DNA of 64,000 nucleotides. It comes from Blakeslea trispora. Taxonomy: Eukaryota > Mucoromycota > Mucoromycetes > Mucorales > Choanephoraceae. Below the pieces are notes generated by a model. It did not search any database and was not told the DNA's origin. It saw only the letters and a program-made list of their open reading frames with translations. Of this stretch, positions 22,916 to 34,178 are shown piece after piece. Numbering within the stretch: the stretch's first letter is position 1; every line of letters begins with the position of its first letter. The stretch spans positions 62,001 through 126,000 of the forward strand of contig JAIWNE010000028.1 in assembly GCA_025331445.1 (NCBI GenBank). The letters run 5' to 3'. The position numbers and the translations under genes are program-made.

Positions 22916-23236
22916 TAAGGCATTACTTTGACAGACAGAGGAAAGATTGGATAAAGGAAGAAAGAGGGCTCACGAAAAGGGGGGGAGGGGTTCTTTTTAT
23001 TTATATATAAAATTTCTTTAACTATCTGTTGCCCATATTTCATATCAAACTTTGTTAGTTGAATGGACTAGTTTTTTTATTTTTTGAAGACGCAAAGAAA
23101 AGAGAGATGAATAAGGGATCAATCTATCTAATAGATAGATATAAAAAAAAAGAGAGAGAATATAATCTTATGAGACAGCAAAAGCAATTAGAGTGTAGAA
23201 TATAAAAAGAAGCAGCAACAATGAGGGTATATCAGC
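22916..23236. other. Convergent 3' spacer GATA factor / RNase III-like gene
   Basis: About 320 bp between two convergent stops. It contains a G-rich run (22978-22989), TATATATAA and an ATCTATC-type short repeat at 23120-23142. It presumably holds both transcription ends; no gene is seen. Confidence 0.6.
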
Positions 23237-23614
23237 CTATGAGCACAAGAGCTGAACGAGCTTGTAAAAGGCAGTTTGTTCAGCATCCTTTTTACGTTTA
23301 GCCAAGCCCTCTGTTCTGAGAAAAACGCTGGAGCTTTGTTTGCTCTTCAAGATAACTTCAGCTGTAAACAGAGGTGCATGACTAGGACCTACCTGTTCAG
23401 CTCTTGATTCAGCAAAAACCTTTTCCTGATTTTGCACTACGAGAGACAAAAAATACTTTTACACTGACCTGGCAGGCTGAGGGATTGCGACAGCAGGCGA
23501 TGGTAATTCATAAATATCTTTCTGAAATACAACAGTACTTTCTCGTCTTGATTGATACTCTTTTGTGTCACTGGGATTCCATTAGGCTGGATCTCCAAAA
23601 CACGCTGTTGTTGC

Positions 23615-23684
<70 letters not shown>

Positions 23685-25059
23685 GAGGGCCAGCAGCTTG
23701 GGAGATATCCATAGGAACAAGAGGTTGTTCAAGCTTGACATGAGGTTGTTGTCCTAGAGCAGAGTATGGATTTGTTTGTGACAAAGGGTTTCCTAAAGGC
23801 TGCAAGGATCCAATCACTGTTGACTGAGTGGGAGAAGGCTGCTTGATCACATTTAACAAGTGTTGACTTTCTGATTGGAGATCAGGCTCTTGTTGAATAA
23901 AAGGCGACTGGTTGTTGGGAAGTACATCCTTTGAGCGCTTTCGTTTAGTTGGGCTTTCGGCCATATCAACATCTTCACCTTCTACTGTATCATTACCGAG
24001 CAAGAGCTCAGATAATGCCTGGATTGAATCATGATAGTCCGATGGCTTGATGTGTGTATGGTGTTCGTCTGTGCTGGACCATTGAACAGGATCATTCGAG
24101 GATGAGGACAAAGGGGATCGAGCAGCGATGGAGGGACGAGGTGTAGGTGTAGAAGGCTGAGGAGGACTTGGTAAGACTGTGTACTCTTCTAGAGGAATGG
24201 CTAATGGATAGACTACGTTAGCATCATTCTGTGCAGGAGCTACAAGTTGCTCGTATATGTCAGGATGTTTGTTGAGAAACTGCAATACATCACTACAGGC
24301 TGCTGTCTTGGCTTTTTGCTTATTAAAGCTAGAGCGTGAATGAGAAAAGACGGGACAGTTGTTGCCAAAGCGAGCCTCTAGCATGACATTTGTCTCTGCA
24401 TTGTTTTCAGATTTGGTTGTGCTGTATTTGATGTCACCATGCTTTGTAGCCACTAGATTGTTGAGTTCCCAGATTGGATTCTTTGATTTACAGGATGTTC
24501 CGTTTACAAGTGTATCGACAATATGAAGCACAGCTCTCTCAATGAACTTTTCGACAATCTGAATACCATACAAACGATAAAATATGCCAATCATGTGATC
24601 GATGATGTTTGTTGAGTAGAGTGGCAACACATATTTCTTGAGATTATATTCTTGAACAATATGCTTATAAAGCTGGCTAGGATCAGTGAGGCGTCTTAAA
24701 AAGGCTTCTAGTACGCGGTCTTCAAGTTCAGGGAAATGCTTGACAAATAGATTGCTCAAGGCAAAAATACGCGCATGGACGCCTGTAAATCTAAATTTCT
24801 TTTTTTTTTTTTGACAGATTAGAGTTCAATTTGAAAAAAGAATACACGTATAAAACCAAGCTCTTCAAGGGGGTCTTTCCTTGAGGTTGAGTTGTATGCT
24901 CTTGTTCCTTACTTGTTCAGCAAGTTGTTCTGGGTAGCCTGAAAAAAGAGTAGCAAGCAGAGGCATGACAGCTGTTCGATCCAGTGCTTTCCCTGAGGCA
25001 TTTTCAATATGAGACAGTATGCCTACAAGGAAGTCTTGAAGTTGGTCAGTCCTTTCCAT
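23237..25059 (-). CDS. R3B2-like atypical RNase III with two dsRNA-binding domains
   Basis: Clear exons are complement of 23237-23436 and 23469-24782, with a further exon ending at 24857 and a start at 25059. In Mucorales an atypical RNase III (R3B2) takes part in a non-canonical RNAi pathway that degrades mRNA. Seen here: LEELGVHARIFALSNLFVKH aligns without gaps to the RNase III signature LEFLGDAVL, and IIDHMIGIFYRLYG to the second motif DALEALIGAIY. The catalytic Asp and the D/E pair are replaced (V, N, D). A dsRBD-like segment follows (WELNNLVATKHGD to KAKTAACSDVLQFL), then a Pro/Ser linker with a KRKRSK stretch, 27 glutamines, and a C-terminal dsRBD (GPSHAPLFTAEVILK, AKRKKDAEQTAFYKLVQ). 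The 24857-25059 part is one base out of frame and could not be resolved by any intron. Identification as R3B2 is from memory of domain order. Confidence 0.75.
23605..23685 (-). repeat. CAA/CAG tract coding 27 glutamines
   Basis: On the minus strand this is a run of 27 Gln codons, almost all CAA with CAG at two positions near one end. It sits in the linker between the two dsRNA-binding domains. Confidence 0.95.
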
Positions 25060-27640
25060 AATAAAACAAGGAATAATAAAAAAGAAAGAAAGAAATGAAA
25101 AATGAAAAAAAAAAAAAGTCATTTACCGTTTTTAAAGCGCGCATAGAACAAAACTAAAAAAAAAAAAAAAAAAAAAAAAGGTCGCGTTTGAATCAAAAGT
25201 CTTTTTTTAAATTACATATTTGGCTTAGTTCATCAACTATAAAGTCCTTTTTATTTTAAAATTGAAATAGAACAACACAAATCATTCTTGGTTAAAGACA
25301 GCATATAAATGCTAAATAAATGACAGATTTATGCATTTTATCATGCAATTATATAAATCAAGTGTTTATTGATTAAAATCAGTCAGATTCTAGAACAATA
25401 GACGACATGTTCTTACCTGCATAAACATAGGCAAAAGACGCAAATCTTGGTGGCCATTGTCTATCCCCTCTCTCAAGTAATTCAAAGCCTTTATACAACA
25501 AGAATAACTAGGGCTTTTATTCGTTTTTGTTCACATTGGATGTACCTATTTTTTTTTTCTTCTTTATACGACTGTATGTCTTTATTTGAACGAATGAAAT
25601 AATCGTTCCTTTACTGTCAGCCTCTTTTCTCGGTTTACCAAAAGCGTAACTCTTTTTGCGATACAAATGGCCCTGTTGAACTTTACTCACCGTTAAAAAA
25701 TCTTTGACAGCATAACTGAGAAAGTCTGATAAATCAATTGTTTGATCAGTGCGATATCAATCTTTGGTGGATATAGCTATTGATTTACTTTGTAAACACA
25801 AAAAAGGTGTACTTGTATGGGCAAAAGTGACCTTCAACCTGCTTTGTTCTCACAAGATTATGAAAATACAAGAAAACAAGAGGAGGGTGTTTAATTTATC
25901 AGATATACCTCGTCAATGGTGGATCAGTGAGAGAATTGGCCAGTGAAGCTATAGGGAAAAGATCAACCTACTTAGAAGAAATACACTATTCTAAATTGAA
26001 TATGCTTTTTTGATCTTGTAATACCAACTACAAGACAACAGAATTATTTGTTGAATTTGGCAGTGCTAAAAGATAAAGAATCATGACATTCTGAAATTAA
26101 CTCTTTAACAGCTGTAGTTCGAGTTCCAGGCAGAACCATGATTGTGTTAGAACAGGCTCAAGAGTAAACATAGAAAAAAAAAGCAAAGGTAAAAGCAATC
26201 TGTTCATCCAATCAAACATCTAAACAAGTTGATGAAGATGACAAATACGAATTGACTGAGAGGAAAAAAAGAAAAGAGCAACTTCTATGACTGATTATAT
26301 CAATATTCCAAAGAAGCAAATAATTAAAAGGGGCCATAGTTCTAAATAGATTTGGGCCTATTGATGACAACAAGAAACACTCTCAATTTCTATTGGAATA
26401 AAGAAAGACAGTTTCCCTAAAATCAAGATGTAGAATTCAAAGCTCAAGCACACTGACTTATTGTTTTCTCTTGCTCTAATCATAGCACTTGAATACTTGT
26501 TCTCTTATATTACAATTCTATCCTCTCAGTAAACAACAAGACTTCCTTTGCAGTTAACTCTATGTTTTAAAATTGTGTGCTACTTGCCAATACCATGTTT
26601 GTTTATTCTGTACTACCGCCATAGTGTCTTTAAACTCTCATATCCATACCAGTCAATGAGTTACTTTATTTGAAAGTACAATTCAGCATCGGCGCGTTTT
26701 GTTGTCCAAATGTAGAAATAGTCTGTTTGACTGGCGGTCCGATAGAGTTCTTAAGAGATTTGGCTTTCTCTTGTCTAAAGAAAGTTGACCTTGAATGAAG
26801 CGTTTTGAATACATTGCCCTTCTATTCCCTATCAGTTAGTTTTCAATCAAGCTGTCTGTTGTATGTATAAATGTGGAAGCACAAAAAAGAAAAGAATTAT
26901 TTCTGAGAGATCATTCTGGAATTATCCAAAATTGTGCTCAAATAAAGCAATCTCGGCCTCAAAGATGGCACAAACCAACTTCAATCTAAACAAAAGACTC
27001 CCTTTTTTTTTAAATAAGGCAAATTTCCTCTCTTTTCATTCAAGCCTTCTCTTTTGTTTGGCAACTGAAATTCATGGAAATAGCTTATGGCAATTATTTT
27101 CCCTGGCAAATCTTTTAACGAATTTGTGTTCTCTGGTTTTAAATCATTAGCTCAGCCAATAAAGAGAATGATTCCTTTTAAAATCATTCAATCAATTAGC
27201 CGCGATACGTGCACCAAACTTTAATTCGAGATTCCCTTTATTTATGATGTATTTCTCTCTCTTGCTTAATGACAATAGTTATGATTTCCTTTATGACACA
27301 CACACACACACATTTGTTTCCAATGACAAGGTGTTGTTTAAATTAGAGACACATGACTGTTGAGATGACAAGATAGTCTTACAACGTGACCAAGTTTGAC
27401 ATTCAAACAAAAAAAGTATAGTTCGTGTCACAACATTTTCTTTTAGAAACGAATAAACTGCTGATGTATAAAGAACTCTTTTCTGCAGTAGATGCAGACT
27501 ACAGAGACATAAAAGTACTGCATGACCTATTGTAGTCCATAAAAAGAAATAGCTAAAATTAAATTTGATAATTCTGGTTAAACTCATTTTACCTTATTCG
27601 TTCTTTGACATTGAGTATAAATGTACATGATACATGCACT

Positions 27641-27644
<4 letters not shown>
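25060..27644. other. Gene-poor AT-rich block, no supportable gene
   Basis: About 2.6 kb. Open frames are short and interrupted by many stops in all frames. Stretches such as 25749-25946 (plus) keep a coding-like flavour but do not match anything I recognise, so they may be remnants of a mobile element. A poly(A) run of over 20 bases lies near 25155-25180. No conserved RNA motif was found. Confidence 0.5.

Positions 27645-27692
<48 letters not shown>
27645..27692. repeat. Uninterrupted poly(A) run of 48 nt
   Basis: Forty-eight consecutive A residues on the plus strand, directly after GCACTCAGC and followed by ACTTATAAAAAG and long T runs. It is the longest homopolymer in the window and lies 127 bp upstream of the methyltransferase start. 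It could be a promoter poly(dA) element or the tail of a retroposed sequence. Confidence 0.9.
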
Positions 27693-27694
<2 letters not shown>

Positions 27695-27818
27695 TATAAA
27701 AAGTAGCTTATTCAAGCCCTATTTTCACTTTTTTTTTCTCTCTCTTTTTTTTTTTTACTATTTTTTTACTTTTTCTTTTTTTTACTATTTTCTTTCTTTT
27801 TTTTTTATTCAATAAACC

Positions 27819-29531
27819 ATGGGCATGATGACGAATTTCAAAGTCTTTTTTCATAAAAAGAATTCTGAAAGTAATATTTCAGATAACAAATATAAGCAAC
27901 ATTTACACAGATCTTCAGCATGTGATTCCCTATCAGATTCATCATCAAATTCTAGCACCAAAAGTATGGATGTAGGCTTAACTTCAGTATTAGCTTCGAA
28001 ACAAATCAATAGTGAAGCTGGAGGCTACAACTACCAATATAAAGATGGAAGACGATATCACGCACAAAAAGATGTTGCTTATTTGCTGCCAAACGACGAC
28101 GATGGTACGAAAACAAAAAAAGAAAGAAAGAAAGAGAAAGAGTATATGTAGTGTAGCATAGCACAGTGTGCCATCATCATACACACCAACTACCTTTCTT
28201 TCTTGCACTATTTCTTTTTTTATTCTTTTGCTAAACTCAACTGTTTATTGTTTCCTATAGAAGTAGACCGTGTCCATCAACAACACTGGATTCTTCGCCA
28301 TGCTTTCCAATGGTGAGTGAACCTTACTTAAGGACAAAAACAAGGGGGGAAAAGAGATAAAAGAGAGCAGCAAACAAAAAAAAAAGGACACAAGCTATTA
28401 GTGATGGTCATAGTATACTAACTCTCTTTATGCTTCTCTATTTCTATAACCTATTGTCACTCTACTCTACCATCACTCAATCACTTGTTTATTCACTCAT
28501 TCTTTTCTCGGCACATCAACACTTAAACTTATCCATGTATCTCTCTCTAAATATATCAGCAACTTTCATGCTCCTGTTGAAGAGATGCTCAAAGAAGGCA
28601 TCAATGTACTTGACTCTGGGTGTGGACCTGCCACCTGGACCTTTGAGATAGGCGAAAACTATCCACGATCGAAAATATATGGCGCTGATGCATCTTGTGT
28701 ATTTCCCGAGAATGTAAAGCCAGCCAATGTAGAATTTGCTATAGGCAACATTGCAAAGCGTATACCTCATGAAGATGGCATGTTTCACTATATACATCAA
28801 CGGTTGCTTTTTGTAGGCTTAACCCAAGATGACTGGACCAATGTATGCTTGTAATTAAGTTGAATGGCCACAGTTTACAAACTCCGCTAATTTCAATTAT
28901 TTAGTCTCTTCAAGAGCATTTTAGAGTTCTGAAGCCAGGAGGATATATTGAGTTGATTGAAGTAAGACAAGCGTTGCTTCTATACACAGAACTCTAATAT
29001 TCTCTATCGATACTATAGCCTGGATTCAAGCAGTTGTTTGCAGCTGGCCCATGCCTCAATCTGTTGATGGAGACTTGTAAACTATCTTGACAACATTTTG
29101 AGTTGATGCCTATGAACTAACAGACACTCTTGTTTTCTTTAAACAGTAAGGAAAAGTACAGCAAGTCGAGGCATCCAATTTGAGATTGGTGAAGAGCTTG
29201 AAGATCGAGTACAAAAGGCTGGCTTTGAAAATGTTCATGTCAAGAAATTGGAGATCCCATTAAATCATAATGGAAAGATAGGCGAATTATTTTGGTATGC
29301 AATGATGTCTCAAATCACACATACTTGTTCCTAATGTTGTTTGTTAGGGATGATTATCGACATGCCTTTATGAATCTGAAAGGCAAAATGACTCAAGCGA
29401 GTCCAGAGTTTGAAGCAGAAGGTGCCTATGAAGCCCATTTGAACGAATGTGCTAGAGAAGCCCGAAGAAGCAAGGCTAACTCGGAATGGTATGTTGTCTA
29501 TGCTCAAAAGCCTCTCTCAGGCACTCCTTGA
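27819..29531 (+). CDS. SAM-dependent methyltransferase (fungal LaeA/TAM-like class I fold)
   Basis: Seven exons: 27819-28104, 28261-28312, 28560-28842, 28905-28961, 29019-29076, 29147-29294 and 29348-29531, for 355 residues. The N-terminal 90 residues are Ser-rich and likely disordered. The Rossmann domain starts near residue 125: motif I VLDSGCGPATWTFEIGE, the acidic end of strand 2 in SKIYGADASCVFPENV, then FAIGNIAKRIPHEDGMFHYI and the post-motif LKPGGYIELIE. This order matches the large fungal methyltransferase family with LaeA-like members. Motif I has a Ser where Gly/Val is commoner. Substrate is not predictable. It stands alone between two gene-poor blocks. Two introns (156 and 247 nt) are longer than the window's norm. 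Confidence 0.88.
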
Positions 29532-32500
29532 AGAATACCATTTAATGAGATGGGGGAGAATGTGAACATGTATGAAGAGTCATGTTCTTTGTCTACTAGG
29601 GTACAGTTATAGAATATCACCTATTGAAAGGGGGTAGCCAGGCACATTTGAGAGATAATAAAAGAGCAATAAAGCTTTGAGAGTTGTTTTTTTTTCTTTC
29701 TTTCAAATAGGCTTATATTACGCTTCTCTTGTGTTTGTAGTTGATACAAGGCATGATAGTCATTTTTATACTATTTGTCAAAAATAGGCTTTCTCTTTTG
29801 TCGTTCTAAACAGCTATCAGTCCAAGGCATTTGATTGGCTGTGCACATTATCATGCATTGCTCCCTTTTTTTTAAGCTATTGGTCTGGGCTTTAATAACG
29901 TAATTTTGATGCCTGTTGATCATTAAAACCATTTATTTTCTTTTTCTTTTTTCTTCTTTTCTCTTGTCAGTGCATGGGTAAGTATAGGTACGTATAAGCT
30001 TTTTCTTCATTCGGAGGCTGCCTGGAAGAGGTCGGCGAGACTCCCTGGGCGATGCTTGTGAACACATACTACTAACCATCTAGGAATTCTACACGACTTC
30101 TCATTTAGTAGTAAGGACATTATCTTCATGAGGATGTTGTTGCGAAACATGGGGGTCACCTCTCTCTCTTTTCTTTCTGGTCTTTGCTTCCACCTCTATT
30201 GTTCTCGAGCTCCGTAGAAGGCTCCCCATTTTTTACTATACTCGCCGTCTCCTTGTTTGACTTTGTTCTCTTTGATCCACTTGAACTTTTCAAGTGCGAT
30301 TCTTTACGCTATTTGCAATTCGCTGTTTGCTGTTTGGTGGCGCGTCTGGTGGCCTTTTTTTTTAAAAAGCATTTTATAAACTAAAGAAAATGAAAAGTGA
30401 AGGGGGGGTGAAAGAAACAAGAAAGCTTACAACAATAAACTCAATTTATGTTTAACTTTATCATATTAATTTTATTTTGGCTTAAAGTATTGATGTGAGC
30501 ATAACTTGAAGAATTTGAATTGACCACCTTTTAAATAAAGAAGGCTTTTAGGGCATTGTAGATGACCATGATTACTAGTAACAATATAACTGAGATGATC
30601 TTGGTAGTACCACACTTTACTCTCACAAGTAAGCCCTGATCCATTCCTCTTTAGTTTCTTGATTCTATGATGAAGCTTGATCTTCTTTTCGACCAGATTA
30701 TTATTTTACATGATATCAAAAGACCTGTGAGTAGCACATACTATCAAGTAAGAAGAATAAGCCTTGACTATGCAAACATGTATGAGGTCAGTAGAGTGCT
30801 TCTCAAACAAAAGCACACCTTGTTAAAGCACTATTATATGAGAGAGATAAAAGGCTGGAGATATATGCATGAATCTTGAGGATGGGTCATGAAGCAATTG
30901 ATAAGCATAGTAGAGTGTGTAGAGGATGTTCATCATTCCATCCAAGTCAGGTAGAGATTAGGTTTGATCAAGCAGTAGATTTAGACAGGTTGATCACATA
31001 AGAGTAACAGTAATCGAGCAACCTAGTGTCAGTCAGTAGAATGCTTATTGAATGTAGGCACAATTTACTGAATTGATTGAACTCTTATTCGTTCAACAAA
31101 ATTAAGTGATCAAGAAATGCATCTTTAGCGAGCAAAAAGAAAAAAAAAGAAAAGTAAGATTTTATAACAAGTGTTTATTTATTGGATTTATAACAACATA
31201 ATGTTAGAAGTCTATTAGCCAGTTTGTTACAACTGTTTCCAAGGGTAACCAATCGTGGAGGTTGACTTCAATCTACCCTCTTCTCTAGCTCACGGTGCGA
31301 GATACCGCCTGAGTGACCTCGTAAGGTAAAACAGGGGAAGACCATACCAACGTCCTACTGAGGATCCCTAGGGGTTGACGACAAGCAATGAGAGCAAAGA
31401 GTAACCAATACCCTCAAAGTGTCGCATATGTCAAAGACTCGAAAGGAAAAAGAGTGTCATATTTCGTATGAAGAAAACATAACTTGTATGCTAGGGGTAC
31501 CCGCCCTCCCCGCTCTTCATCTTCCACAAGCACTCCCCGAATTGCTTCTAATATCCACGTCTGAACCTGCCTAGTAAAGAACCATAGCTCAAAGAACCAC
31601 AGCTCTCACTTGACTAGGGTAGCCAGCATACGTCCAGGCATCACCCTCTCTCTCTCCCTCTAACTCTCTCTAACGAAAAAGAAAGAAAGAAAGAAAAAAA
31701 GTGAAGCTGTCACATCCTGAGTGAGAGTATCCTCCCCTTTAACTCCAACTCCTAGCTCTCTTATTCTCTACTGCTCCCTCACTGAAGGGGGACTAAAAAG
31801 CAAAAGAATAGTCATGCGAGAAAGGAGAAAGAGATCAGCAAAAGAGAAAGTCCAACACTGCTACGAAATCAGGAGGGCACCCTTTCAAACATAACAGCAG
31901 CCAACGCGTCTATCGAAAAGATGTCATTCACGCCGGCCTCTCTTGCAACTGTACATTACTGAAGAAACAGTAACGAGCTGCCTCAGTCTGTGCGATAGCA
32001 AGAATCACCTTGCCCTTGAAGAGAAAAAAAAGAGAAAAAAAAAATAGGGCCTTCTCCTCCCTATTTTCTCAAAACCAATCATAATGATAAGCACAATGAT
32101 GACGTAGCACATCACTCAACATGTATTGTTGGCTTCTTTCTTTCTTTCTTTCTTTTTTTTCTCTCTCTCTTTCTTTGTATAGCTGATACAATAGAGAGTA
32201 AAGGGGAATTGACAATATGAAAGAGCTTGCTTTATTATGCAGCTAATGACTTTGGATATAGAACTCCTCTACAATTGCAGTAACACATAGCCAACACCGA
32301 AATCATGAAATTATGCGGAGCAAGAAAGGAAAAAAGGTACTTCTAGCCGAGACCTCGTTATGTTCAAAAATGAATCAAAGCATAGTTGGAACGAACAACA
32401 CAAGACAAGCCAAGTTAGCCAGTCGTGCTTGTCACTACAGTAACTGAGTATTTTTGAGAAGACACACACTCGATTTCAAAGTATTGATTGGTGGCTTATC

Positions 32501-34051
32501 CGCCAAATCTAAAGCATCAAATAAATGCTGATACTCCTTTGAGCCAGGTGTTAGGAAAAGAAAGAAAGAAAGAGAAATCAGTGCTGGATAATAACATTCG
32601 AACGAAAGGGTTACATCTCGTTTGATTTACTCTGAGAAAAAAGAAAGAGAGATGAATTGTTGTCTCCAATGAAGATCTGGATCCAAGCACTGTGTAACTT
32701 TGTTTTCTTGTTCTTTTTTTTTATGTTTGGGCTCTGAGATAGCTGTCAAGATGGTTTTTTCTCTTGAGAGAAAGACATATGCTGTACCTTTGGAATTGGA
32801 AGCACCAAGGATTTACTTGTCTGATTGTGAGGATTAGCTGTGTTTGATTTACAGGGTTGAGATACCATTGTTGTATACTAGTGTTCCCTTTATATTGACA
32901 TTCTGCACTATAAGCAACGGTTTATAAAAATGCTGTATATCCCTATTAGAGAGGTTGTTGTATGGTATTAATTTTTGGTTATTATTTTTACTAACATGAA
33001 CTTTCCAATATGCTTGTATTTCTGATTTTAAAGTGTATTTTGTTTGGCTCCAAAAATATCAGAATTCTGTCTGATTGTCTTCATTTGGCTGTCAAGCATG
33101 CTCTAAACAAGTTATACATGGCATTAAAGCCAAAGACTTTCTTAAGACTCAATCCTCACACAAAGAACAGAATTTGATTGTCTCAACCATTGATTTCCTT
33201 TTTTTTTTATTTTGATTTCACATATTCCTCAGAAAAAGAACAAAAGAAAACATACATGCAAGCCCAAGCTAATGAAGTTACAGGATATAACTTACATAGT
33301 ACCAATTACTGATACTTTGCATTTAACGGTCTCTACTGCCTACCATTAAAGGAATGGGTGGCTTCATCTCAGTTTCCAGTGCTAGGAAGCTATGCTTGAT
33401 AGCTTCTGTGGAGTTATATATATGTATAGCCTTTTCAACCCAGATGAGTACAAATGAAACTGCTTGTTATTCTTTTGTTTAGATGACAGCAACACTTCTT
33501 CATTCTTCTTCTTATTTTCTCGAATGCCATCTTTTAAGCTTATCTGACCTGTTGGACAAGTATCACTGTAAATTAAAGAGGAGTTTGGCTGTCACAATCA
33601 AAAATACAGGAGAGTGAATGTCGGCATGAAATAGCATGGCATCTCTTAGTTTGTTTACTTCTCAACGCCCTTTAATTTACTGATCCTATTGGTCATCACA
33701 TGTTTTTTTTGTTTACTGATAGATAAGTGAATAGAGAGATGCTAGGCTCTGATTGGATGACTGGTTTTTTTTAGCGTGTATTTGAAGTAAATAGAACGTA
33801 ATGATCATTTTCTCCCTCTTTTTTTTTTCTCTCTCTCTTTATCAAAGTCAAATCAACTACATCTTGAAACTTTGTCACCCAGACAACCTCAAAGGCAAGT
33901 AACAAAATACTCTTCTTTAATAATGCTGTTATCTAACTTGCTTTGTCGTGTATAGCCTAAAAATCTGCAATCTACGCAAGTCTATTATTGCACCAAGAGC
34001 AAAAAAAAAACGTTAGCTACAAAAAAGAAGAAAATACGTGTGCCTTTCCAT
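29532..34051. other. Gene-poor block with remnants, no supportable gene
   Basis: About 4.5 kb without a convincing gene. The sub-region 31190-32060 is richer in GC and pyrimidine/purine tracts than its surroundings. It contains possible hairpins, for example AAAATAGG at about 32041 facing CCTATTTT at about 32060. A 70-residue open frame at 30667-30879 has no match that I recognise. The 29995-30110 stretch is GC-rich and hairpin-prone and could be a non-coding RNA or a repeat, but nothing identifies it. Confidence 0.45.
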
Positions 34052-34178
34052 CTACAAAACTACAAAACTACAAAACTACAAAACTACAAAACTACAAAAC
34101 TACAAAACTACAAAACTACAAAACTACAAAACTACAAAACTACAAAACTACAAAACTATAAAACTACAAAACTACAAA
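34052..34178. repeat. Tandem repeat of 8-bp unit CTACAAAA, about 16 copies
   Basis: The unit CTACAAAA repeats about 16 times with one CTATAAAA variant. The period of 8 shifts the reading frame, so translation gives a 24-nt/8-residue pattern (YKTTKLQN) in all frames. It is a minisatellite, not coding. Confidence 0.95.

Noticed and set aside
25749..25946. 65-residue plus frame containing PRQWWISERIGQ
   Set aside because: It begins at GTG, has no flanking exon and no recognised family; at most a relic.
29995..30110. GC-rich hairpin-prone stretch considered as snRNA or SRP RNA
   Set aside because: No conserved spliceosomal or SRP motif was found, so it is left as unassigned.
30184..30384. 66-residue plus frame in the gene-poor block
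   Set aside because: Hydrophobic low-complexity sequence with no gene context.
34052..34178. Tandem array considered as telomeric repeat or CRISPR
   Set aside because: The unit is 8 bp without spacers and does not fit G-rich telomere strands; the window is a eukaryotic internal region.
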